A stretch of DNA of 6,387 bases from Rhodobacteraceae bacterium UBA1957 (GCA_002336405.1 DDEJ01000076.1:1-6387); one strand, 5' to 3'. Counted from the stretch's first letter, positions 1-6,254 are shown. Notes: generated by a model not told the origin, from the sequence alone. Numbers and translations: made by a program.

Positions 1-938
1 ACGATTTTGCCGCTGCTGTCAAAACCCATTTTAGCTGTGGTAACATGATCGCGGCCATGCGCATCAGTCAGGAACGCCTCACTGCGATCCGACGTCCATT
101 TGACCGAGCGATTGGTTTTCATCGACGCCCAGAGACAGGTGATCTCTTCGGGATAGATATAGATTTTCGCCCCAAAACCACCCCCGACGTCGGGCGCGAT
201 AACCCGCAGTTTATGCTCAGGCGCCACGTTGTAGAACGCCGACAGCACCAGACGCGCAACATGCGGATTCTGGCTGGTGGTATAAAGGGTGTAATGTTCT
301 TCGCTGTCATCGTAAGTCGCCACCGCCGAGCGCGGTTCCATGGGGTTCGGCGACAGCCGGTTGTTGATGACATCCAGCGTGGTGACATGCGCTGCCCCCG
401 CAAGGCCGGCATCTGTTGCCGCCTCGTCACCGATTTCCCAATCATAGATCAGGTTTCCCGGTGCGTTTTCATGGATCTCTGGGGCATCGTCCGCCCTTGC
501 TGCGGCAATACTGGCAGCCACCGAAAGCTGTTCATAACTGACTTCAACCTTCTCGGCAGCAATCCGCGCCAGCGCCTGAGTTTCGGCAATCACCACCGCC
601 ACCGCATCGCCCACATAGCGGACTTTTTCGGTCGCCAACGCCGACCAAGCCCCCATATTCATCGGGCTGCCATCTTTGGATGCAACCGCCCAGCCACAGA
701 TAATGTTGCCAATGCCGTCGCCGGTCAATTGGGCGCCGTTCAGAACATCGATCACACCGTCCATAGCCAGCGCCGCACTGCCGTCTATGCCCATCACCCG
801 CGCATGGGCATAGGGGCTGCGCACGAAGGCCGCATAGGCCTGATTGTCGTTGCGAACATCGTCTGTATATTTACCTTTTCCAGTGGTAAATCGCTTGTCT
901 TCTTTGCGCTTAACCGCGTCTCCAATACCTGTGCTCAT
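1..938 (-). CDS. coxL: Form II aerobic carbon monoxide dehydrogenase-like large subunit (molybdopterin hydroxylase), N-terminal part
   Basis: This is the 5' part of the Mo-binding catalytic subunit of a xanthine-oxidase-family hydroxylase. The visible 312 residues are an estimated 40% of the usual length (about 780-800), and the gene runs off the left edge. The N-terminus (GIGDAVKRKEDKRFTTGKGKY) is typical of the family. Residues 81-88 (CGWAVASK), 191-203 (INNRLSPNPMEPR), 220-226 (TTSQNPH), 248-258 (APDVGGGFGAK, the molybdopterin-cofactor contact region) and 281-297 (WTSDRSEAF...AHGRDH) match form II rather than form I CoxL. Form I would oxidise CO at a Mo-Cu site. Form II lacks the Cu-binding cysteine and its true substrate is debated. 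The diagnostic active-site loop near residue 385 is outside the window. ATG 938 is preferred over the in-frame ATG 944, because the AGGGAGG ribosome site lies only 1 nt before ATG 944 but 7 nt before ATG 938. The coxS stop is 21 bp upstream, so the two are co-transcribed. The expected next gene, coxM (FAD subunit), would be off the window. Confidence 0.93.
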   Translation of the reverse strand, partial: MSTGIGDAVKRKEDKRFTTGKGKYTDDVRNDNQAYAAFVRSPYAHARVMGIDGSAALAMDGVIDVLNGAQLTGDGIGNIICGWAVASKDGSPMNMGAWSALATEKVRYVGDAVAVVIAETQALARIAAEKVEVSYEQLSVAASIAAARADDAPEIHENAPGNLIYDWEIGDEAATDAGLAGAAHVTTLDVINNRLSPNPMEPRSAVATYDDSEEHYTLYTTSQNPHVARLVLSAFYNVAPEHKLRVIAPDVGGGFGAKIYIYPEEITCLWASMKTNRSVKWTSDRSEAFLTDAHGRDHVTTAKMGFDSSGKI

Positions 939-945
939 AGCCATA

Positions 946-952
946 CCTCCCT
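946..952 (-). promoter_or_regulatory. Ribosome binding site of coxL
   Basis: AGGGAGG on the minus strand, in the coxS-coxL spacer. Its spacing (1 nt to ATG 944, 7 nt to ATG 938) decides in favour of the second ATG as the coxL start. Confidence 0.75.
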
Positions 953-959
953 ATTCCGA

Positions 960-1430
960 TCACATTTTCGCCGCAGCGTCTTCGATCGATTTGACAATAT
1001 TATGATACCCCGTGCAGCGGCAAATATTGCCCTCTAGCTCGGCCCTGATAGCCTCAGAGGTCAGCTCTGTGCCCTCTGTCTTGTAGCGATTTACCATATC
1101 GACCCCAGTCATGATCATGCCTGGCGTGCAAAACCCACATTGCAAACCATGGTTGTCGTTGAACGCCACCTGCATGGGATGCAAACTGCCATTGGCCAAG
1201 CCCTCAATCGTGGTGACCTCAGCGCCCTCTAGCGACACTGCCAGGGTCGAGCAGCTTTTCACCGACTTGCCACCTACATGTACGACGCAAGCGCCACATT
1301 GGCTGGTGTCACAGCCAATGTGGGTACCGGTCAATCGCAAGTTTTCACGCAAGAACACCGACAGCAATGTCTCATCAGGGACGTCGCCGCTGACCGATTT
1401 TCCGTTTACCTTCAATGTTATTTTTGTCAT
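960..1430 (-). CDS. coxS: CO dehydrogenase-like small subunit, [2Fe-2S] iron-sulfur protein
   Basis: Full-length (156 aa) iron-sulfur subunit that carries electrons from the Mo site of CoxL to the FAD subunit CoxM in the S-L-M heterotrimer (cytoplasmic or membrane-associated). The N-terminal plant-type ferredoxin domain (about residues 1-76) has cysteines C40, C45, C48 and C60. The C-terminal helical domain (about 85-156) has C98, C101, C137 and C139 in GLQCGFC and GNICRCTGY. All eight ligands for two [2Fe-2S] clusters are therefore present, and length and motif spacing are normal for the family. The start is supported by GGAGA at 1436-1440, 5 nt before the ATG. The gene is followed after 21 bp by coxL. 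It is preceded by a 645 bp gap rather than directly by coxE, so it probably has its own promoter there. CoxS-like proteins also serve other Mo hydroxylases; the adjoining coxL is what makes this one CODH-type. Confidence 0.96.
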   Translation of the reverse strand: MTKITLKVNGKSVSGDVPDETLLSVFLRENLRLTGTHIGCDTSQCGACVVHVGGKSVKSCSTLAVSLEGAEVTTIEGLANGSLHPMQVAFNDNHGLQCGFCTPGMIMTGVDMVNRYKTEGTELTSEAIRAELEGNICRCTGYHNIVKSIEDAAAKM

Positions 1431-1435
1431 CTATC

Positions 1436-1440
1436 TCTCC
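1436..1440 (-). promoter_or_regulatory. Ribosome binding site of coxS
   Basis: GGAGA on the minus strand, 5 nt before the ATG at 1430. It supports the annotated coxS start. Confidence 0.65.
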
Positions 1441-1601
1441 CTTATTTTTACTTCACACAGGGCTTTTTTGCGCCCAAAACCTGTCAAAAAGACCGAACAG
1501 CCGTGAAGTTTTGATGATTTTTCAACAATTTACTGCAGTGCCCTCCAAACACTTGATCAGATCACAGACCTAACCGCAGACTGAATAACTGGTATATTTT
1601 G

Positions 1602-1644
1602 AAATGCTCTGAGAGCATTTTAGGTGAGGTGGAAAAATTCCACC
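1602..1644. repeat. Two adjacent short inverted repeats (tandem hairpins)
   Basis: The first, 1602-1620, is the perfect palindrome AAATGCTCT-G-AGAGCATTT. It can fold as an 8 bp stem with a 3 nt loop. The second, 1628-1644, is GGTGGAA-AAA-TTCCACC, a perfect 7 bp stem with a 3 nt loop. They are 7 bp apart and stand at the edge of the GC-richer patch, about 170-215 nt upstream of coxS. Neither is followed by a clear T-run in either direction, so they do not look like ordinary intrinsic terminators. They could be leader structure, an operator, or the end of an intergenic repeat unit. Confidence 0.55.
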
Positions 1645-2063
1645 CCGGTGAGTTTTGAACGCGCGGCCCCACACCCTGCGAAAACGCCACCGCTGAGAGC
1701 GTACGGATCCGAGATGGCCCATTGGTATTGGCGACAGCCCCAAAAATTGTGCGAGACGCCGCGACCAAGGCCCAAAAATAAGTCCGAATTTTTATTGATA
1801 ACTGATGACTATAGGTCATTTTAAATGCAGACGCATTATAATCGTTTATCCTCGCTAATCACTAAGCTGGGCACTGATTCAGTAACTGATGGTAATGAGA
1901 AATAATTACATACACAAATTAAAAAAGTCACATATTAACAATGGTTTGATTTCATTTTTCATATCTCAAAGATGTCGCGCCTGCCAAAAGAGGTCAAAAA
2001 CAGAAAAGCGGTAATGCTCCTCGCTGTGGCCCGGTTTAGCATCGATTATATCGCCAGGAGCGG

Positions 2064-2099
2064 CTTGTCCCCGCTTCAGCGAGCCGCAGGCGGGACAAG
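2064..2099. repeat. Inverted repeat spanning the coxE stop codon
   Basis: CTTGTCCC at 2064-2071 pairs perfectly with GGGACAAG at 2092-2099. The pairing extends inward as CGC/GCG if one base is bulged. The coxE stop (2078-2076) lies inside the loop region, which itself contains CGCT/AGCG. On the minus strand the distal arm is not followed by a T-run, so a classic intrinsic terminator is unlikely. It may stabilise the 3' end of the coxDE message or be part of an intergenic repeat. Confidence 0.5.
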
Positions 2100-3311
2100 A
2101 AACTGCGACTTTTGCCCCTTGGTGTTCAGTGAAAAACTTAAATCAGCCAGCGAATTCACTGAATGGCAGGCGTGAAAACTGTCGACAAAGGGCAAAATCG
2201 CCCGCACACCCGCTGCCTTTGGGGCAAACCCGTCCCAGCGCAACAACGGGTTGAGCCAGATCAATTTACGACACCGCAGCGTCAGCCGCTCGGTCTCTGC
2301 GCTTAAAGTGGCTGTATCGCCACGCTCCAATCCGTCGGTAATCAGCAGCACCACCGCCCCCTGCCCCAGCACCCGGCGCGACCAGTCACGGTTAAATCTT
2401 CGCAGCGATGCGGAAATCTGGGTCCCCCCCTGCCAGTCAGGGGCCTCACGTCCCACCGCCTGCAGTGCGTGATCCACATCTTTGAGATGCAGCGCGCGGC
2501 TGATGTTGGTCAATTGTGTGCCAAAGGTAAACCCATGTACCTTGCCCCAGCCACTGTTCTGAGCCCAAACCAGCCCGTGCAAAAAATGCATCATCATGCG
2601 CGCATAACTCGACATTGAGCCAGAGATATCGCACAGCGCCACGAGGTTCGGCGGCCGGTGGCGCGGGGTTTTCATTGCGAGGCGGTCCACTTCGCCGGCT
2701 TTTTTAACCGCACGCCGCAGCACCGCACGTGCATCCGGTTTGCGACCATTGTTCGCCCCAACAAACCGCCGGGTTTTCAGTGGATCCACCGGCAGTCGAA
2801 GTCGCTGAATTGCGCGTTTGGCCGCCTCAGATTCCGACAGGCTCATCTGTTCAAAATCCATGGCGCGTAGTACCTCGTCCTGCGACGCGGTAAACTGTGC
2901 GTTGATTTCGATCTCAGTTTTTTCACGGCGTGGCGCGGCGCGTTCGGATCCGTCGCCCAATGCCTCGGCAGCCCGCCTTTCGGCCGGTTTCGGTTTTTGC
3001 CTGTCTTGGGCCTCAAGCTGCTGCACCAGCGGCAGCATCATTCGCATCATCCGTTCCAGATACTCAGGGTCGCGCCAGAAAAAATGGAACGCCTGATGAA
3101 ACAACTCTAAATGCTCAGGCCGACTGATCAAAGCTGCCCGCAGCGTCGCATAAAAATCTTGCTTTTGGGTGAACCCCGCCTGTTGGACAGCCTCAATCGC
3201 GGTGGTGATCTGGGCGGGACCCACTGCAATACCTGCGCGACGCAGCGCATGTGCAAAGTGGACAATATTGTCCAGCAGCCGCCCAGGTGTTGCCTCTGAC
3301 GCCACAATCAT
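2076..3311 (-). CDS. coxE: CoxE, von Willebrand factor A domain protein (CODH maturation)
   Basis: 411 aa VWA protein of the CoxE family. With the AAA+ ATPase CoxD it is thought to act in maturation of the Mo active site of CODH-type enzymes, in the cytoplasm or at the inner membrane. The N-terminal helical region (about 1-105, starting ATPGRLLDNIVHFAHALRRAG) is followed by a charged low-complexity linker (about 101-135), then the VWA domain (about 222-392). The metal-ion-dependent adhesion site is complete: D228, S230 and S232 in CDISGSM, T297 in GGTQIS, and D326 in LITDG. No signal peptide or membrane segment is seen. The start at 3311 lies 12 bp after the coxD stop, with only a weak GGGA as ribosome site, so translational coupling to coxD is likely. 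The recognisable domain ends near residue 392 (SVNSLADLSFSL). The last 16 or so residues look unconserved, and the stop sits inside an inverted repeat. Confidence 0.93.
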   Translation of the reverse strand: MIVASEATPGRLLDNIVHFAHALRRAGIAVGPAQITTAIEAVQQAGFTQKQDFYATLRAALISRPEHLELFHQAFHFFWRDPEYLERMMRMMLPLVQQLEAQDRQKPKPAERRAAEALGDGSERAAPRREKTEIEINAQFTASQDEVLRAMDFEQMSLSESEAAKRAIQRLRLPVDPLKTRRFVGANNGRKPDARAVLRRAVKKAGEVDRLAMKTPRHRPPNLVALCDISGSMSSYARMMMHFLHGLVWAQNSGWGKVHGFTFGTQLTNISRALHLKDVDHALQAVGREAPDWQGGTQISASLRRFNRDWSRRVLGQGAVVLLITDGLERGDTATLSAETERLTLRCRKLIWLNPLLRWDGFAPKAAGVRAILPFVDSFHACHSVNSLADLSFSLNTKGQKSQFLVPPAAR

Positions 3312-3323
3312 TCTGTCATCCCG

Positions 3324-4238
3324 TCATTGGTTTTTTGCCAAATCAATACGTGCCTGATCAATAATGCGCCCCACCTCAGACCCAGCAATTTTTGCGATAT
3401 CGTCTTGATATTTCAGTGCAGCGCCCAACGTGTCAGACACCATCTCTGGCGACAGAGACACCGCATCAAGCGCAACCAGACAGCGCGCCCAATCAACCGT
3501 TTCAGCCACACCCGGATTTTTGAAAAGGTCTTCGCCCCGCAACCTCTGAACAAAAGCCACGATCTCGGCTGAGAGCACCGCCGGACAGTTTGGCAGCCGC
3601 GCCTGCAAAATCTCCATTTCGCGGTCAAAATCGGGATAGGCGACCCAGTGATAAAAACAGCGGCGTTTGAGCGCGTCGTGCACCTCGCGGGTGCGGTTCG
3701 ACGTCAAAATGACGATCGGCGGGGTCTCAGCTTTGATCGGGCCCAGCTCAGGGATCGTGACCTGAAACTCTGACAGCGCCTCAAGAAGAAACGCCTCAAA
3801 CGGTTCGTCGGCGCGATCAACCTCGTCGATTAGAAAAACGGGCGGTCCCTCTTCGTAAGACTGCAAAGCTTGCAGCAACGGACGGCGAATAAGAAACTCT
3901 TCAGAAAATAATTCTTTTTGCAACGCGGCCCGTTGCGTAACGCCCGCTGCCTCGGCGGTGCGAATGGCAATCATCTGAGCGGAAAAATTCCATTCGTAAA
4001 TCGCAGAGGCCACATCCAGCCCCTCATAGCATTGCAACCGGATCAAACGCCGCCCAAGAGCCGCGGCCACCGCTTTTGCAATTTCTGTTTTGCCCACCCC
4101 TGCCTCGCCTTCAAGAAACAGCGGCTTGTCAAGGCTCAGACAAAGATAAAGAACTGTAGCCAAGTCCCGACTGCAGACATAATTTTGATCCGACAACAAT
4201 GCCATTGTTGCATCGATATTCTCTGGCAGATTCACCAT
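3324..4238 (-). CDS. coxD: CoxD, MoxR-family AAA+ ATPase (CODH maturation chaperone)
   Basis: 304 aa MoxR-type AAA+ ATPase. In form I systems CoxD is a chaperone-like ATPase required for building the sulfur- and copper-containing Mo site of apo-CODH. Motifs are complete: Walker A G44-E-A-G-V-G-K-T51, Walker B with D138/E139 in FLIDEVD, sensor 1 N181 in ILTSN, and the arginine pair R192/R193 in ALKRRCF. The C-terminal lid helices follow (about 205-300). The length is normal for the family. The start at 4238 matches the usual CoxD beginning (residues 1-30 precede the nucleotide-binding core); a GGAG lies at 4249-4252 with a long 10 nt spacer. The gene is the first of a coxD-coxE pair. The nearest gene upstream, the diguanylate cyclase, ends 428 bp away, so coxD should have its own promoter. 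It could be a MoxR ATPase for another Mo hydroxylase, but coxE and coxSL nearby argue for the Cox assignment. Confidence 0.95.
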   Translation of the reverse strand: MVNLPENIDATMALLSDQNYVCSRDLATVLYLCLSLDKPLFLEGEAGVGKTEIAKAVAAALGRRLIRLQCYEGLDVASAIYEWNFSAQMIAIRTAEAAGVTQRAALQKELFSEEFLIRRPLLQALQSYEEGPPVFLIDEVDRADEPFEAFLLEALSEFQVTIPELGPIKAETPPIVILTSNRTREVHDALKRRCFYHWVAYPDFDREMEILQARLPNCPAVLSAEIVAFVQRLRGEDLFKNPGVAETVDWARCLVALDAVSLSPEMVSDTLGAALKYQDDIAKIAGSEVGRIIDQARIDLAKNQ

Positions 4239-4402
4239 AAAAAAAGGTCTCCTATCGTCAGAATCGACTTACTCAGTGCTTTTTGCATGTCAGACAAAGC
4301 CCAGCCAAACAACATATAAATAAATATCACATAGGCCAGATCAGTAGAAACATGCGCGGCAAATAGCTGCGTAGGGGCCACCCCAAGGTGCTTTAAAACC
4401 AC
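4232..4402 (-). CDS. Possible small hydrophobic ORF overlapping the coxD start (doubtful)
   Basis: A GTG-started frame of 56 codons ends with TGA at 4234-4232, so its stop overlaps the coxD start region. It has a hydrophobic middle (LAYVIFIYMLFGWAL, about residues 22-36) that could be one membrane helix. An internal ATG codon 30 gives a 27-residue version. There is no convincing ribosome site before the GTG, codon use shows no clear third-position GC preference, and I recognise no family. The frame stays open upstream to a TGA before the GTG. It may be a leader peptide coupled to coxD, a gene fragment, or chance. Confidence 0.15.
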   Translation of the reverse strand: MVLKHLGVAPTQLFAAHVSTDLAYVIFIYMLFGWALSDMQKALSKSILTIGDLFLW

Positions 4403-4666
4403 TAATTTTAGGCAACAGTAAACTCTATGAGACTTAAATTTACTCAGTCACAGCTTGCGCATCTTCTCTTAAGTCGGCGCACAAGAGCCCCAATTTTGAC
4501 CTGTAGCACCCAACTTGTTGACATGACCACTGCATGATAATTGTCATTTACAATTTTCTAGAACGCAATCAGGCAAATAGGATTTATTTTCATACAGTAA
4601 AATTTACCCCAAACGCGTAAATTGCATATTATCGATCAGGACAGACCAATAGACAGCGCTGTGGGC
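4239..4666. other. 428 bp gap between the diguanylate cyclase and coxD
   Basis: AT-rich DNA that must contain the 3' end of the H-NOX/cyclase transcript and probably the coxD promoter. Apart from the doubtful 56-codon frame next to coxD I see no gene. Visible elements are an AATTGT/ACAATT inverted repeat at 4539-4555, a small palindrome GTAAAATTTAC at 4597-4607, and a plus-strand TTGACA at 4518-4523 without a matching -10. No T-run hairpin typical of an intrinsic terminator was found after the cyclase stop. Confidence 0.5.
4539..4555. promoter_or_regulatory. Inverted repeat AATTGT-N5-ACAATT, possible operator upstream of coxD
   Basis: Perfect 6 bp arms with a 5 bp spacer, about 300 nt upstream of coxD and in the only intergenic region before it. 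The form suits a dimeric transcription factor site. It does not fit the FNR/NnrR consensus, where TTG and CAA are 8 apart (here 7). The regulator is unknown. Confidence 0.3.
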
Positions 4667-5629
4667 TTATAGTTTTGAGAAAAACCGATGCTGGGCACCG
4701 CCTGCATTTTTAGCCGCATACAGGGCCGTATCCGCATCAGCCAACAACTGCGAAGCTGCAGGTACAGCATAATCGGTGGCCAGTGTGATCCCTACCGAAC
4801 CCGAAATCTTACACATCCGGCCGTCGCTCTCGATGGGTTTTTCAAGCGCACGGATCAAACGGTCCGCCATGGCATCAAGTGTTTCTAAATCCGTAACGCC
4901 CGGGAAAATAAGAATAAACTCATCACCACCAACGCGCAACACCGCATCTTCTTTGCGGGTTTGAGCCAGCATGATAAGCGCCGCGTGTTGCAGCACATGG
5001 TCACCCGCTGCATGGCCAAAGGTATCGTTAACCAGTTTAAACCGATCAAGATCAAGATGCATCAACGCAAAAACCTTCTCGCTGGCGAGAAATTGATCCA
5101 TAATATGATCCATCGCGCGACGATTTTTAAGCCCTGTGAGCGAATCGGTAAAAGCCTCTTCTTGCGCTGCCAAAGTCGTTTCTTGCAGACGCGCGTTAAG
5201 TTTGCGCGACTCCCCCATTGCAACGGATTTGGCTTCGACCAGATAGAGCATTTCCATTGCAAGATCAGTGGCAGCAAAATCGGTGCCAGTCAGCGCATAT
5301 TCTCGCACCGCCGTCACAATCGAAATACCAAAAGATAGGTTTAAAACAGCTCCCATAGGGGTTGGCACCAGCACCCCTTTCAACGCCAGTTTGGGCCCCG
5401 CCAGCAAGCGCAAGCTCAATTTTACCTGCGGACGTGCCAAAAGGTCAACGACAGGTAGATCCGCATGCGACCCAAGAAGTGTGAATACCTTGTGAAAACT
5501 CTGGCCGCAAAATGGTATGCCCGCTTGCAGTTTTGCCAGTGTCGGCCCAACATGCACGATCACGCCGGCGCTATCCAAACGCAAATGCATTGGGCACAAC
5601 GTATTCCACATATCATCACAGTCATACAT
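4667..5629 (-). CDS. H-NOX-associated diguanylate cyclase (HNOBA-GGDEF)
   Basis: 320 aa cytoplasmic diguanylate cyclase that makes c-di-GMP from two GTP, presumably under control of the H-NOX encoded just upstream. Residues about 8-115 plus the helix at 120-150 form an HNOBA domain, the H-NOX-associated region also found in soluble guanylate cyclase. Its hallmarks are CPMHLRLD (12-19) and the signalling helix FAATDLAMEMLYLVEAKSVA (118-137) followed by ESRKLN. The GGDEF domain covers about 160-318: LTGLKNRR, the metal ligand in DLDRF (193-197), NDTFGHAAGD, the active site GGDEF (234-238) and an inhibitory I-site R225-K-E-D228 exactly five residues before it. All point to an active, product-inhibited enzyme. 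No EAL domain is present. ATG 5629 overlaps the H-NOX stop by 8 bp. ATG 5638, three codons earlier, is an equal alternative; the farther ATG 5683 would overlap H-NOX by 62 bp and is less likely. Confidence 0.9.
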   Translation of the reverse strand: MYDCDDMWNTLCPMHLRLDSAGVIVHVGPTLAKLQAGIPFCGQSFHKVFTLLGSHADLPVVDLLARPQVKLSLRLLAGPKLALKGVLVPTPMGAVLNLSFGISIVTAVREYALTGTDFAATDLAMEMLYLVEAKSVAMGESRKLNARLQETTLAAQEEAFTDSLTGLKNRRAMDHIMDQFLASEKVFALMHLDLDRFKLVNDTFGHAAGDHVLQHAALIMLAQTRKEDAVLRVGGDEFILIFPGVTDLETLDAMADRLIRALEKPIESDGRMCKISGSVGITLATDYAVPAASQLLADADTALYAAKNAGGAQHRFFSKL

Positions 5630-6227
5630 TATTTTCATCCAATACCGGCTGCTGACCGAGAACGAACGCCCGTCCCCGAGCATAGGATGTTTGAACTAGC
5701 ATAATGTCTATGGTCTCTGTTTGACCATTTGTACCGCAATGCTCCAGACAGGCCAGCGCACCGTAATCATCAGCCATCACCCGCAGGATGCCAACCAACA
5801 CATGTCCCCAACCGGGAAAGGCTGCAGCACACAAAAGACTGTAATGGTTTTCAGTATGCCGCACCAAAGTCAATCTTGGTAGATCCAGATCATCAACGGC
5901 TAGACGGGCACGATCATGCAGATCATCAAGCGAATACAAAAACTCAACAAAATGTGCGCCACCAAAACGCAGCAATCTTCGCAAGGCCTCTACATTCGGG
6001 TGCGACGCCAGATATGTCCCAATATCTTCCAGTACGTCTGCACGAGGTTTATCAAGGAAGCGCGCCGATCCATCCAGCACCTGCTCTGTCAATGCATCCT
6101 CATAGATCAGCATCGCCTCGAACTGCATCACCGGCAATGCGGCCGATTGCGCAATTTCCCGCCACGCCTCACACCCGTAGGTATCAAGGACAAAACATTG
6201 GATAGCCTTGTTAATCAAACCGTGCAT
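5622..6227 (-). CDS. H-NOX (heme NO/oxygen binding) domain protein with divergent heme motif
   Basis: 201 aa stand-alone H-NOX protein, a cytoplasmic heme sensor of NO (or another diatomic gas), slightly longer than the usual 180-190 aa. The N-terminus MHGLINKAIQCFVLDTYG is the family signature. Residues 84-104 (LLRFGGAHFVEFLYSLDDLH) carry the proximal heme ligand H104, and P117 lies at the conserved heme-distorting proline position. The canonical Y-x-S-x-R motif that holds the heme propionates is not there: aligning through PGWGHVLVGIL (138-148), its three positions read C133, A135 and F137. The segment LRVMADDYGAL (148-158) recalls alphaproteobacterial members. The gene overlaps the HNOBA-GGDEF cyclase, its likely partner: in other bacteria H-NOX alters the activity of an adjacent cyclase upon NO binding. 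The start at 6227 is preceded by AAGGGGGGG. The fold assignment is firm; heme binding is uncertain. Confidence 0.9.
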   Translation of the reverse strand: MHGLINKAIQCFVLDTYGCEAWREIAQSAALPVMQFEAMLIYEDALTEQVLDGSARFLDKPRADVLEDIGTYLASHPNVEALRRLLRFGGAHFVEFLYSLDDLHDRARLAVDDLDLPRLTLVRHTENHYSLLCAAAFPGWGHVLVGILRVMADDYGALACLEHCGTNGQTETIDIMLVQTSYARGRAFVLGQQPVLDENNV

Positions 6228-6230
6228 GGG

Positions 6231-6239
6231 CCCCCCCTT
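6231..6239 (-). promoter_or_regulatory. G-run ribosome binding site of the H-NOX gene
   Basis: AAGGGGGGG on the minus strand, 3 nt before the ATG at 6227. It is a homopolymeric variant of the Shine-Dalgarno sequence: its AAGG end is at usable spacing, but the run of seven Gs is unusual and prone to slippage. Confidence 0.5.
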
Positions 6240-6254
6240 GAATATTAGAGGTAC

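Larger units (their letters stand above)
1431..2075. other. 645 bp gap between coxE and coxS without a convincing gene
   Basis: No open frame here has a ribosome site together with recognisable protein character. The minus-strand frame 1819-1562 (85 codons) and the plus-strand frame 1624-1824 match no family I know. The gap is a mosaic. Next to coxS (1431-1600) it is moderately AT-rich and includes a TTGACA at 1482-1487 (minus) without a matching -10. A GC-richer patch covers about 1625-1770 and starts with two short hairpins (1602-1620 and 1628-1644). A strongly AT-rich stretch follows at about 1780-1970, containing a TATAAT-like box on the minus strand (1835-1840), a repeated TAACTGATG (1799-1807 and 1883-1891) and a palindromic ACTGATTCAGT (1873-1883). 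It probably holds the coxS-coxL promoter and leader, and perhaps the remnant of an inserted repeat. Neither is proven. Confidence 0.5.

Noticed and set aside
1..938. Form I (true CO-oxidising) CoxL
   Set aside because: N-terminal segments match form II wording better and the S-L order fits form II. The decisive active-site loop is not in the window, so this remains a strong preference and not proof.
45..1037. Plus-strand open frame of 330 codons
   Set aside because: It is exactly antisense to coxL and the end of coxS, which have clear family motifs. Its translation is rich in R, H and F with no recognisable domain, as expected of a shadow frame.
1482..1487. TTGACA as a -35 of a coxS promoter on the minus strand
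   Set aside because: No -10-like hexamer at 16-18 bp; the sequence at that place is AGCCCT. Recorded only as part of the gap description.
1562..1819. Minus-strand 85-codon frame in the coxE-coxS gap
   Set aside because: No ribosome site, no recognised family, and it runs straight through both hairpins. More likely non-coding or part of an intergenic repeat.
1972..2175. Plus-strand 67-codon frame across the coxE 3' end
   Set aside because: It overlaps real coxE coding sequence on the other strand and has no known domain.
4541..4553. FNR/NnrR-type site TTG...CAA
   Set aside because: The half-sites are separated by 7 bp instead of 8, and the inner bases do not fit TTGAT-N4-ATCAA.
5729..6205. 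Plus-strand 158-codon frame
   Set aside because: Antisense to the H-NOX gene. Composition is proline/histidine-rich with no domain.
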